From Nannochloropsis salina CCMP1776 (lineage: Eukaryota > Sar > Eustigmatophyceae > Eustigmatales > Monodopsidaceae), in NCBI GenBank assembly GCA_004565275.1, contig SDOX01000128.1, positions 839 through 64,838 of the forward strand: a stretch of DNA of 64,000 nt, in the 5' to 3' direction. How positions within the stretch are numbered: the first letter of the stretch is position 1; each line of letters starts with the position of its first letter. Position numbers and translations under genes: made by a program. The notes below the pieces were generated by a model. The model was not told where the DNA came from, searched no databases, and worked only from the letters and a program-made list of their open reading frames with translations. Positions 33,240-43,987 of this stretch are shown one piece after another.

Positions 33240-34647
33240 TTAGAGTTTGTTGAAAGAGTTGATGTCCACGGACTGCACACTGTCCTCCATGGCCTCGATT
33301 TTGTCCACCACGTCATCAATAGAAACCTCGTCGTCGAAGACGACGAGGGAGATGATCAACTTGAAAATTCCAAAGGCGACGGGCGCCTTATTGTAACCCT
33401 CCCCCCAGGTCAAGCCGGGGGGGCAGACCTCCTTCTTGATGGTCTTGTACAGCGCATCCAGGTCCACGTCTGTGTCCGTGGGTTTTACCTCCAAAACGAT
33501 CTGGGACCGATCCCGTTTCTTGTTCGCTTTCTCCTTGGCCTCCTTCTCTGCCTTCATGGCCGCCACCTGCTCGGCGCGCGACATGGTTGCCTTGGGGGTC
33601 TCGTCCTGTTAGGAAAAAAAGCAAAAGAAAGGGGATCAGGATAAGCAGGCAAAGGTTGAAAGAGGGAAGGAGATGACAGGTGGGGTTGACAGGATGAGAG
33701 AGAGGCCGCCACGCCGGGAAAGATAGGAGGAGAAAGGCGCGTGGGCGCAGACGATCAGAGCAGAATAGTGCCACTGTACAGGATGAGTATGCTGGTCTCA
33801 GCTAGAAAAAAAAGAGAGAGAGACGCCACCGGGGAGGCAGGAATTGAGCACACAAAAGTCTACTGCTGTACCCCCCAAAATCTCCTGGCATTTTCCCAAC
33901 GGCGACGTCACGATTCAGCCACACAGACCACTAGGGAGAAGATATCATTTTACAGATGACAGAACCGTGCGGGAGGCCACGAAGGGGGGAAAGAAGAAGT
34001 TCCCGTTATAACCGACCATACCTCATCGTCCCCGAAGAGATCCATGTCATCGTCCTCCTGTCGTGCGTGGTACGTTTCGAAACAAGACCAAAACAATGAA
34101 AATGAGATGTGAGACAAAAAGAGGCTCGGCCAATAAGGGCAACTACGACAAGGGGGGGGCAGACGAGAGAGAACAAGATGGCCAACGGGGGGAATCTACG
34201 ACGGCATGACGAAATCTGCCGTTCACTTTTCACACAACGTATACTATCCGATACACGTACCGCAGCAGGTTTTTTTGTGGACTCTGATGACATATTGACG
34301 TTACATGATGCATGAATCGTGTGTAGGCATGGCGTGGGGGAAAGAGATGAGAAGTGTGAAAGAAAAATGCCCATGATTTCTCAGCCGTCAATTGTTATCG
34401 TGGCCCTTCATGGCAGACCCGATCATTCCTAACAAGGTTTTGCCCAATCATGTAGCAGACACTGTATGACGAAAGCTTTGTGGTTGAATTTCCGGAGCCT
34501 CACTCATCTCTCCCACATTGTGATTTTCGCCCTTCGGCAACACTTACTCGCAGCAGGAGCTGCCTTGCCGGCTGGAGCACCGGCGGTGCCGAAAAGAGCA
34601 TACCCAAGGGCCACAGAGAGCTCGTCGTATTGCATGGCGTAGGTCAT
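33240..34647 (-). CDS. EF1B: Translation elongation factor 1B alpha/beta (GEF subunit)
   Basis: Guanine-nucleotide exchange subunit that recharges EF1A. Four exons on the minus strand: 34647-34548, 34283-34261 (23 bases), 34057-34022 (36 bases) and 33605-33240, total 175 codons with consistent phases. Exon 1 has an upstream in-frame stop, fixing the ATG at 34647. The middle is the acidic EDDDMDLFGDDEDETPK segment typical of EF1B. The C-terminal GEF domain carries DRSQIVLEVKPTDTDVDL, LTWGEGYNKAPVAFGIFKL, VFDDEVSIDDVVDKIE and the final VDINSFNKL. The product has 174 residues; the usual GST-like N-terminal domain is very short or missing. The two tiny exons rely on splice signals and exact phase only. 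Confidence 0.85.
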
Positions 34648-34857
34648 TAGGCTGACTTAGAGTGCAAAGGAAGTAGGTGTCTTTGTCCACTACGTGGGGT
34701 GGGGAGGCAAGGTTGACTGGGTGGTGAGAACGCTTTGCATGTATGTATGACACAAACGTGCATAGAAACCTGTTTTTCCCACCATCATGAACAACACTGC
34801 ACCCCATGCGCTTTGTGTAGTAGTCGGGGTGAATCATTTGACGTCTAGGTCGTCTTT

Positions 34858-35729
34858 ATGAGTGTGGATAGGCCGACTCCTGATGGTAGGGATCAGGCGC
34901 GGAGAGAGCAACGCCTGCGTCGCTTTCTGGCATCGAGCGATAATATTCCACATTAAGCATGTCTCACGTGCCCACACCTTACACCCACACACGGCAGGAA
35001 ATCAACTGGCATTGTCTTTGACGTGCTCCGACCTCAAGGTCTTTTGAGACAAAGGATTGCGGTCCTTGAATTCGTTTTGGCCTTGCTTCCTCTCGACCTC
35101 CTTATATACTACTCTACGCCCCGACTTGTGGATAGGCGCCTCCACGGCTGATGGCCTTTACAATTTGGAGCCTTTATAAATCAGGCTTACTCTTTACGAA
35201 TGGGGTGGCTATTTTGCATCGAAAGCGCTTTTTGCGGAAATGTGAGTGTGGCAGATGCATGCACGAAGGGCCTCTTCGGAACCACTAGAGGTTTTTTGGA
35301 CATATTCGCAAATGTCAAGATCCGAACACATACAACTGAACTGGGTCACATCACGCATGACAGTCTAGCTATGATCAAAAGCACTTCCTCTCATGGGTCC
35401 TTTCTGCGTTCGTACCCATTTTTTCCCCCGTTTATTTGTATTTCTTTCCACTCCCTCTCCCTATTCCTAGATGGCTTGGACGTGGCCGAGGTAGCCGACA
35501 CTACGTCCATTAAAAACCAAGTGGTTGGTCTGCTGAATGCCGTCCAATATCTGAAAGGTACGCAGCTTGTACAGTCTCGATGGGAAGGGCCTAGCCTAAA
35601 GGCAAGATGGTCACATAATCTTGTGGCCTCACCAACCTTTTATACCCTACTCCGCTACATTGCCTCCCAGTGCCCTTGATCGCCCTCAACATCGTCACAG
35701 TCGTCATCGAACTCCTCTTTGGCGGGTAA
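34858..35729 (+). CDS. Possible small tail-anchored protein (57 residues)
   Basis: Weak model. Three exons 34858-34885, 35471-35557 and 35671-35729 total exactly 58 codons with phases 1 and 1, using donors GATG/GTAGGG and AAAG/GTACGC and acceptors CCTAG and CCCAG. The product would read MSVDRPTPD, then DGLDVAEVADTTSIKNQV and LLNAVQYLK, and end in a hydrophobic helix (VPLIALNIVTVVIELLFGG) at the very C-terminus. That layout fits a tail-anchored mitochondrial or ER protein. The start lies 210 bases from the divergent EF1B start, so a shared promoter is possible. Other first exons cannot be excluded. Confidence 0.35.
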
Positions 35730-36493
35730 AACTTGGTCTCATGAGTCTCTTCGACGGTCATGGGCGTGTATAAGTAGAGACACAGTGGGGAGGGAGTACG
35801 GTGACTACGCATGAAAAAAGACCCCTGTCAATTTTCGGACGAGGACAGGGGATAAGGAAGCCTCTTTGCCAGTTGCCTCCCAGCAAAATGTTTCTTTCCA
35901 GAATTTAAAATGTGCACAAATTCAGCTGGTGTCGATTCACCATCGTCTTCACTTATCCACTGTCTGGGCCTCCAGAATCCCAAACTTCTCATTATGCACA
36001 CCTTGATCTCCACTTGTCATTGACGACAAAGTCTGCAGGACGATAGGCACATCTTTCAAGCTGTCCGTCGGTGGAAGCATTTGAGATTTGCAAGCTGTCC
36101 GCCGTTGGAAGCGTTTGGACTGCACAAACCAGGTTCACACGGCGCACCATGTGGATACCTGACATTTTTTTGATTGCTGACGCTTCCTGCCCCCATCATG
36201 CGACACTATTCTTTCCCAATTTTTCCCTGTCACCGGTCTTTCTGTCCACTGTCTTCCGTGTCTCCCGCCCCACGCCCCGTGCCTGTCGTCTCCACTCTTA
36301 GGCGGTATCGACACGCAATATCGCCACGACGCATATTTTCTATCGTCCGCCCTTATTTTCTTATTTTCAAGTCCCGTCGTCCCTCCCTCTAATGCTCGGA
36401 CTGCCACAGCACCCCGTTGCCTCCATGAAGACCATACTACCTGAAGCATCCGTACCCCCCAAAGTACCCTTATCCCCCCTTTATTCCCCACTC
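35730..36493. other. Intergenic with a short direct repeat
   Basis: Two copies of a 28-base unit (CAAGCTGTCCGTCGGTGGAA-type) at 36057-36084 and 36091-36118. No gene recognised. Confidence 0.6.
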
Positions 36494-37477
36494 CTAAGCC
36501 GTGCAGACACTGCCTTGCAAAAACGCCGTCGAACCCGGGCAAGCCGCCTCCACCTCCTCCACAAATTCAGTAGGCACGCTGCCAAAGGTTTGCACATACT
36601 GGGCGTAGCAGCAGGAGAGATAAAAATCGCAAGCGGGGCCTCCGTCCTCCTCGTCTCCCCCTACCCCCGGCACTGCCGCCCGTTTCACCGCGCAGAACTC
36701 CTCGTCCTTGGGGTCCTTGATGCAACCCAGGCGCAGGCCCGGGTAATCCACAGGGAAGGTGGGCCCTCCCGAGGTCGTGGCGGCCGACGTGCGTGCTGTC
36801 TGGGCAGGGGAGGCCACCGACGCAACCGCAACGCTCCCATTCCCCGCGTGCACCCTTCCCCCCGGAAACTCCACCTGGACGGCGCCCGTGCCCGGATCTC
36901 TTGTCACGGTCGTACCAGGAGCATGTACATCCACACTTCCGCCCGGACCTGTGGATACCGCGGCTCCCGGGACGTCGACAACCACTCCTCCGGCCGCCGA
37001 GCCGTTCCCTCCTACGCCAGGGGAACACCGCAAGCTGTGGGCAAAAACGGCCCGGGTCCAGGTGTCGCCGCAGGGTGTGGTGCAGAACGTGTCCATGGTA
37101 ATTTTTCGGATTTTCGGTTTCGAAGTCTCGGCGAAGGTGGTGGTCGACTCGTAGAAAGCTGGCAAGGCTATCTCGCACGTCGGTTCCGCGGCGGTATCCC
37201 AAGGACCCAAATTCTCACACGTCACATTGCCAATGCTCGTGGGAGTGAAACCATGAACGCTGGTACCATTTCCATCCGTATTTACAGAACCCCAGGGCGT
37301 CGACACCGAGACGCCTCCATCCTCGTTCACATTGACCGATATACTGGGGAGGTCCACGACCGTCGCAAGCTCCCTCGGGGACATCTCACCACGGAGGGAA
37401 GCATCATTAAAGCGAGGAGATACGACTAGGAGTGTGCAGCTTAAAAGGAAGGTGGAAGTCGAAAACACACACTTCAT
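36494..37477 (-). CDS. Secreted protein with VxVxTPxG-type strand repeats, unknown family
   Basis: Unknown family. Single exon; the ATG at 37477 gives 327 residues with a clear signal peptide (MKCVFSTSTFLLSCTLLVVS). Two regions repeat a short strand pattern: ISVNVNEDGGVSVSTPWGSV near the start, and VVVDVPGAAVSTGPGGSVDV, HAPGTTVTRDPGTGAVQVEF, PGGRVHAGNGSVAVAS in the middle, each ending in a Gly/Asp turn, suggestive of a beta-solenoid. Between them is a cysteine-bearing block (NVTCENLGPWDTAAEPTCEI, TFCTTPCGDTW, HSLRC); the C-terminal block has more cysteines (LGCIKDP, EEFCAV, ACDFYLSCCYAQY, ACPGSTAFLQGSVC). Paired cysteines and NGT/NGS/NVT sites fit an extracellular or wall glycoprotein. An ATG at 37579 would put the signal peptide inside the chain, so it was not chosen. 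Confidence 0.75.
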   Translation of the reverse strand: MKCVFSTSTFLLSCTLLVVSPRFNDASLRGEMSPRELATVVDLPSISVNVNEDGGVSVSTPWGSVNTDGNGTSVHGFTPTSIGNVTCENLGPWDTAAEPTCEIALPAFYESTTTFAETSKPKIRKITMDTFCTTPCGDTWTRAVFAHSLRCSPGVGGNGSAAGGVVVDVPGAAVSTGPGGSVDVHAPGTTVTRDPGTGAVQVEFPGGRVHAGNGSVAVASVASPAQTARTSAATTSGGPTFPVDYPGLRLGCIKDPKDEEFCAVKRAAVPGVGGDEEDGGPACDFYLSCCYAQYVQTFGSVPTEFVEEVEAACPGSTAFLQGSVCTA

Positions 37478-39107
37478 CCAGAAAGCGCTCGGTGATAATC
37501 TGTACGGTCGGATAGTAACAGTAATGAGACCAAAATTTGCGCATCGCGATGAAAAGACGCCACCATCAGCACAAAGCATTCCTTACGCAAAAGCAAGAAG
37601 ATCAAGATAAGAAACAGAAAAGTCCATTCAATAGTGGGCTCAAAAAAGGATGTGCACCCTTGCTTCGAAGGAGGTGCAGGAGCCAAGCGTACGGTTCGCG
37701 TCGGTCGACAAGGACACGCACACCAAATATAACCATATCCGCCAAGAATGGATACAAGGTCGCGTTATATATGACTAACATCATGTTTTTTCCAGCATGA
37801 GTGTAATTTGATCCATGTGACCGGTCACGAAGTAGAATATTCTGAACAAGACAACAAGTGACCAGCCAGGGAAAGAGGTTCAACTCGATCCTTCCCTTGT
37901 CCGGGAGAGAAGAAAACGAGAAATTTGCCCCCAAGATGTCATGAAACGGAGGTATCAATCGAGGCAACGCACGACGTGAACCAAACGTGAGTGATTGTCC
38001 AGCGAAAGCAATGCATGCATCTTGGCAGAAATCAGGAACAGAAATGATGGGAACACTTCCACTGTTCCGAAACCAAAATTTCAAACATATCTTTTTCGGG
38101 CATTACGTCGTCTTTAACCTCCCCCCCCGCCTCTTTCCGCCAGCGTGGAAACAGGAGCGAAGGAAGCAAGTGCCGCTTGCCTTCCATGCGCCGAGGGAAG
38201 CGCATTAATTGTTCCATGATACTGACGCACTAGATTGTATGGCAACGTACGGTGGGTATTTGGTGGTGGTTTTCGATGGGTACGGATGGGGCCTGGTAGG
38301 ACACGAGCGAAAGGTCGAAAAGGATCAAAAATTGAGGCACTCATACGCGTGGCGACGGCGTGGTCCATAACTAGAGCAGCAAAGGAACGGACAAGGGTGC
38401 GTGGGAAAGGATCTTGCGCTACGAACTGAAATTGAACTCCAGTAAAAGAAAGCGAGTACCTGCGATACCTCTGTAGCGCCAAGGCGAAGGACAAAGCAAG
38501 GTTAGGGAGTGAACAAAAAAGTATGACCAATACGACGGTTACATGGATGTGACACTACTTACTGTCGATAGACTTTATTGAAACACACAATTATGTGTTC
38601 TCACGATCGGTGTAAAGCCAAAGTTATCGTTTTTCAATTCCTCGTTATGAGATTCTCACCGCTTCTGTGGCAACCTTGTCCGTCTTTCGGTGACGACAAA
38701 GGTATATCAGCCTCCTCTACTGCGTGAGCATACATTAGAAACCCCTTCCAAACTTACGCAACCGTCCCAACTCAGGTCCCAAGCGCCTAAACTCCTTCCT
38801 TGCGTACACACATTTGCGGCTTTCGGCGGGCACCGCCTCTAGGCTGCCAGACGCGCGCTGTACAACCACCTTCGACAAGCTTTACATTGCAGCGCACGGA
38901 TCAATACGAGACTCAAGCCGTCCGTTCGACCGCGAATCCATTGTCCCTCCTCCCTCTGTCCCTTCTTCCTCTGTACACGTGTCGCTACCTATCTATATAC
39001 ACGCGCGACGATTCGCCGAGGCGGCGAGCGTGTCGTTTTCCCCCGCTTTCTCTCCACACTTTCACAGCGCCTACACTCTGCCCCTTGCCTTTTCCCCTGA
39101 ACCCGTC
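37478..39107. other. Intergenic, no gene seen
   Basis: About 1.6 kb. Open frames on both strands (for example 38114-38530 on the minus strand) have no recognisable domain. Confidence 0.45.
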
Positions 39108-42100
39108 TCACATGCCCCGACGTCCCCCACAGCCGATGCCTTCCCCCCCCCGTTCCCCTCCTCCCTCCTCACCCCCCCTCGCCACAGGAAGCGCCGTCGA
39201 AGGCGACGCGCACCCTGGAAGTGCGCCGGCCGCGATGGCGGAGGAGTGGGAGGAGGAGGAGGAGCTGAGTGAGGTCAGGGACGAGGACGGGCCTGAGGCC
39301 AATTCGGCGCGAAAGCGTTGAAAGGCCTGCAGGTCTTCCTCCAAGGACTTCAGGGATCGGTACGGACCGACGGCGCGGCCCGAGGAGGTGTGGATGGATT
39401 TGGAGGCGGGGGAGGAGGGAAGGTAAGCAGTTGGCTGCAGGGAGGGGAACCGATGAGGTTGCGAGGGTAACGAGTGGGAGGATGGCGGGGGGGAGGACGG
39501 GAAGGGGAAAAGAGGGGGGCGTGACGTGAGGTGCGGGTGGGTGGCCGGGGAGGAAGAGGCGATGCCCAGGGAGGGGGCGGTGGAGGGAGCCGTGGAAGGT
39601 GGAGGTTGAGGGGAAGGGAGGGACGAGGTGAAGGAGGAGGAGGAGGAGGAGGACGGACCGAGGGACTGGCCGGAGAAGAGCTGAAGGGGGGGGGCTTGGT
39701 GACAATATCGCGCCAGGCGCGCGGCGGCTTCCTTGCCAAGAGCCCCCTGGCTCGAGAGGGAGGACGAGGAGGAATTCCCGTGGACAGACCCTTTGGCGGC
39801 GGATGCAGAAAGGCCTGCGGGATCTTTTCCTACCTCCCGCCCTCCCTCCCGCCCTCCCGCCTGCCCTCGGGACGTGGAGGTGCTCAGAAAGGATGTAGCC
39901 CCTCTGGCAGGCGCGAAGGGCAGCTCCTCCTCCTCTTCCTCGTCCTGCTCTTCGTCCTCGTCTTCCTCCTCCGCCTCCACCACCGGCTTTGCATCGCTCT
40001 CCCTCCTCCCGTCTCCCCTTCCCTCCCTCCTTCCCTCCCTCCCTCCCTCCTGCTTGCCTGCCCCTTCTCCCATCCTTATCTCCAAGCCATCGTCTTGTCC
40101 CCACCCACGCTGCACGCCCAGCCCGCCCTCTTCTCCCCCCTCCCCCCCGCCCTCCTCTTCTCCCCGGGAAAGACGCTGCGAGAAGGGCGAATGCTCCAAA
40201 GAAGGTGATCCACGGTGCTCTTCTTCCACTCGAGGGGGTCGGGACAGGGAAGAGGGCGCCTGTGCGTACCGCTGGGTGAGGTCTCCCTCCCTCGGCCGCT
40301 CCAGCTCGCCCTTCCTCCCGGCCTGCGTGACCGATGACGCCCGGAGAGGGGGAGGGAAGGGAGAAGGTTGGGAGGGAGAGCGGGAGAGGAGGTTCGTGGT
40401 TTGGGAGCTGAAGGGACGGGCAGGGCCCAGGAGGAAAGGCGTAGGCCCTCCCTCCCTCCCTCCCTCCCTCCCTCCCTCCCTCCCTTCCCCCTGTCCTGCC
40501 CCGCTGCGGGCTTCCCCTTCGCTGTTACTCCGTTCCTTCCGCCCCCATCCCCCCTCCTTCCCTCCCTCCCTCCTCCCCTCCCCCTCCCCACCCCCCCCCC
40601 ACCCCCGCCGCTCACCCTCCGTGAGTGCATCGGAGGGGTTTCCGTGACCCCTCCCTCGGTCCCTCCCTCCCCCCCTCCTCCCCCGTGCCCTCCCCCCCGC
40701 CCACTTTTCGTCCAGCTGGAGGACGGCGGAGGATGCGACCGTCGCGGGGTCAAGTCCTTGACAAAGGAGGGATGGTAAGGAGAGAGGGACGAGGGGGAGG
40801 AGGAGGTGGACAGGCGGCGTTCCTGGTCCCTCCGCTGGGACGGGCCCAAGAACGGCACGGGGATGGGAGGGCTCTGCTGCTGGTGGTAACGGACGAGCTC
40901 TCGCCCTCCCTCCCTCCCTTCCTCCCTCCCTCCCTCCCTCCCTCCTTTCCCAACGCTTGCCTCCCGGGACGCCGTGCGCGCCTTTCCTTGAGGCCGGGGT
41001 GGGGGCGGTGGCTCCGGGTATCCGAATGGGGGCGCATTGTAGGTTTCCCGCGACGCAGCCGGGGGGGGCGGAGGGGTGGGAGAGGGATCTCGGGGGGGGA
41101 AGGGAGAGGGAGGCAGTTGGGAGGGGGACGGCGAGGAGGAGAAGGGGGAAGAGGAGGAGAAGGAGGAGAAGGAGGACCGATGCCGGGCGTAATCCTCGTG
41201 GGCGAAGGCGGCATGGAGGGGAGGGGGGGGGAAGACGGAGGGGGAGGCGTGGGGGAGGGAGGTTGGGAAGGAGGACGAGGAAGGGGCGGAGGTCGCATTG
41301 GAGGACGGAGACGGGTGGGGGCTGGGGCGGGGGGGCGGGTAGCTTCGATCGTGGCCGTCGCGGTGACGGGTCCCAGAGGCGGAGAACGAGGCAGGCTGAG
41401 TCGACGCCGGGGGGGGGGGGGTCCGATGCTGTCCTCCCGCCTTGTCTTCCCCCCGCCTTGCTTCCTTCTTCCCGGCCGCCGCACGTTTCTCTGCCGCGTA
41501 GTCTCGCAAAGCATGCGCCAGGCCGCTCTCTGTCGAGGGAGGGGCTCTGGGCGCCCCTCCTTCCCTCCCTCCTTCCCTTCCTTCCTCTTTCCCGGGTGCC
41601 ATGTAGTTGGGGTAGATCGCCGTCGATTGCACCGGCCCATTTTCTGCCTCACACGTGGCCGCCGCTGCGGCTGCGGCGGCCGCCACCCTTTCGAAGACGG
41701 AAACACTGCGCCTGTAGGCAACGTTCAGCCGAAAAACGCCAAAGGGGGTCGTCACCTCCGGGAACCGGTGGGATTCGAAGACCCCTCCTTCCGCCCCTCC
41801 CTCCATCCCTTCCTCAGGACCGGCCAACAACGTGTCCATGTCTTGACGGAGGGTGTTGGCAAGGCCGGCATGGATGGCGGGGAAGACGAAGGCGCGCTCC
41901 TCCCCCGGCCCGGTCTCAGCAAGCTGTTTCACCACTTCCTGCGACGGCATCAGCCGCAAAAATCCGTACAAGGTCCGAAGCAGCACAGAGAGACGTTTCT
42001 GCGCGCGTTTTACCTGGGCTTGGAGGGCGAATCCCCCACCTTCCACCTGCCGACCCCCACTCCCTCGGAACGGCGAGCTCACGGAGGACGTCAAGGGCTC

Positions 42101-42514
42101 GAACACAATGTACCAACGTTCTAGAAGGTCTTGACTGCCTCCATCTCCCGTGGTTTCCGCCACTTGCTCTCTCTCACCGGCCAGGGGCGGCGACGGTGGT
42201 CCCTGGAAGATCAGGTCCAACACCAGGGGCGTGTGCAAAGACTCCTTCCAGGCCGCCAGACCGCGCCGCACCATGCTCACTTCCTCCACCTCCAAATTCA
42301 GTCGAAATCGACGACTGCTGCTGCTGCTCATGTTTCCATGATTGCTGCTCCCGCTCTGGTGACCATGGTGCGGTAATGTGGCTGTGTACGCTCGCTCCGG
42401 CCCTGCCTTCAAGTCCTTTGTCCGAGCGCGAAGAATGATCTCCGCTGCCTTCTGCATGGCCTCAAACATGGTGAACGCCCATTCCTGGGGAATGCTTTCG
42501 TTCGTGCCTGACAT
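39108..42514 (-). CDS. ATG13: Autophagy-related protein ATG13
   Basis: Regulatory subunit of the ATG1 kinase complex that starts autophagy. Proposed exons 42514-40616 and 40259-39108 (minus strand), donor AGG/GTGAGC and acceptor CACAG, phase 0, 1016 residues. The N-terminal 300 residues form the ATG13 HORMA domain: a long first helix (AFTMFEAMQKAAEIILRART), RRFRLNLEVEEVSMVRRGL, LLERWYIVFEPLTSSV, KRAQKRLSVLLRTLYGFLRL, FVFPAIHAGLANTLRQ and TTPFGVFRLNVAYRRSVSVF. The rest is long, disordered and rich in Ser/Pro/Gly, as usual in ATG13. The C-terminal exon contains an acidic run and one ordered-looking piece (SLKSLEEDLQAFQRFRAEL). The intron is deduced: it is purine-rich at the donor end and CCCT-rich later, as in neighbouring genes; without it the first frame stays open to 40076. 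Confidence 0.75.
40447..40485 (+). repeat. CCCT tract in the proposed ATG13 intron
   Basis: Plus-strand CCCT repeat inside the deduced ATG13 intron. The gene lies on the minus strand, so in its sense this is a GGGA tract. Confidence 0.85.
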
Positions 42515-43987
42515 CAGTGACGGATTCTATGATGATTTGCCGATGTTTTTGCTGTGATGTGGAGAAAACGAACGAGCAGTAGAAGGTATCGCAATCACCG
42601 CCCGTGCTTCAATGACGACCACGACGCTGCTCTTGCTGCTCTCGTTATCGTAAGCACTGGAAAGTTTTCCTTTCCTCGTCCGTTCAATTAAAGAATATCA
42701 GCCATACTGTGCATACAATGACGCGTGTATATATCGGCCGATTCTCGATCTTGAAGAGGACTGCAAGGCTGCTGCTTCACCTTCCGCGTCCTCCTCGTTT
42801 CTAGAGTAAAAAATCCAGAGGCCAACACTTGAGAGCCCTTACTGAGCCAAACGTTGGAACCGAAGGGGATTTCTGTGTCACAATGTGCCGAATGAGCATG
42901 TGGAAGTGCATTCGTCAAGGGGGTTGAAAAGATTTCCACCCTGTGCAAGGCCTAAGGAAGTCGATCTCATGCCGTGATGAAGCGGGCTTTCCTACATGCC
43001 AAGCCAGGGGCAGCCCTACAACAGAACTAAATTGAGCAATATGCTATGGCAGCCACAACATACACACACATAAACTGCGTAAATTCATCTAATTTTCCCT
43101 CCTAATGTGCGCTCAAAGCCATGCCATCAGATCATTGGATAGGCGAGGCATCCGGAATGACGACCTCCGGGTAGTTAGGCGGAGGCACGACTGACCGCGG
43201 GAGGGGAGGGGTCAAGTGGTAATGCGATGCTTAGTATGCCAGGGACATTGAAGGACAAAGAAAATCCTGGCGTAAATGTCTCGTTTTGACATTTGAGAGG
43301 ATTCGACTCGATACGTCAGTCTTTGGAGAGAAAAGGCAGCCCCGCTGCACCCATTCATACACCGAGGGCGATATTAGGTGTTTGTGCGAACTTCTGACGC
43401 GCGCAAAGGTCATTCAACAGAGGGAAAGTAATGTACAAGTGTATTAGATTCTACACGCTAGATACACTCATATTTCTGCCTTCAACCTGTTATGATTTCT
43501 TTTCCGTTCATGCCACCAGATTGGAGCGTATGGTGGGATGGCTGTCTCTACGTCACTCTCCATTTCGTTGGTTTGATATAACCAAACGAACCTTGCCCCT
43601 TAGCCACAAACCCGTTCCATTCTCTGCACAGGCACAAAACCGGAAACCTACCTACTGCCATGCAAGACATGGTCAAAGTTACCCTTTTCCATCATCCCCC
43701 TCATGCGTCCTTCCTTTTTGTACCTGCTTTCTCACCCCTCCCCCACCTTGTCAACATCAAGACACAAACACGATTATAATGATCTTCCGAACATTACATT
43801 CACTCCACAAGTATAATGTCCTTCGCTCTATAGGCGCAGAAAATAGGTCTCTCCTCAACCCTACCACAACCTCCGTTCAAGCCTCGCTCAAGGGGGAAAA
43901 GAGGACGACACCACATTCCTCTCACAGTAGAGCCCGTGCTCCGGAACCTCGCCCACCTCTTCCTCTCAGGCGGAACCCACTCGATGC
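42515..43987. other. Intergenic, no gene seen
   Basis: About 1.5 kb between the ATG13 start and the FNR 3' end, mostly unique and AT-richer. A plus-strand open frame at 43431-43991 shows no family pattern. Confidence 0.5.

Noticed and set aside
36392-37429. Plus-strand open frame opposite the secreted protein
   Set aside because: Arg/Pro-rich shadow; only the minus strand has a signal peptide and ordered cysteines.
40625-42438. Two overlapping plus-strand open frames opposite ATG13
   Set aside because: Glycine/arginine-rich translations of CT-rich DNA; the minus strand carries the HORMA domain.
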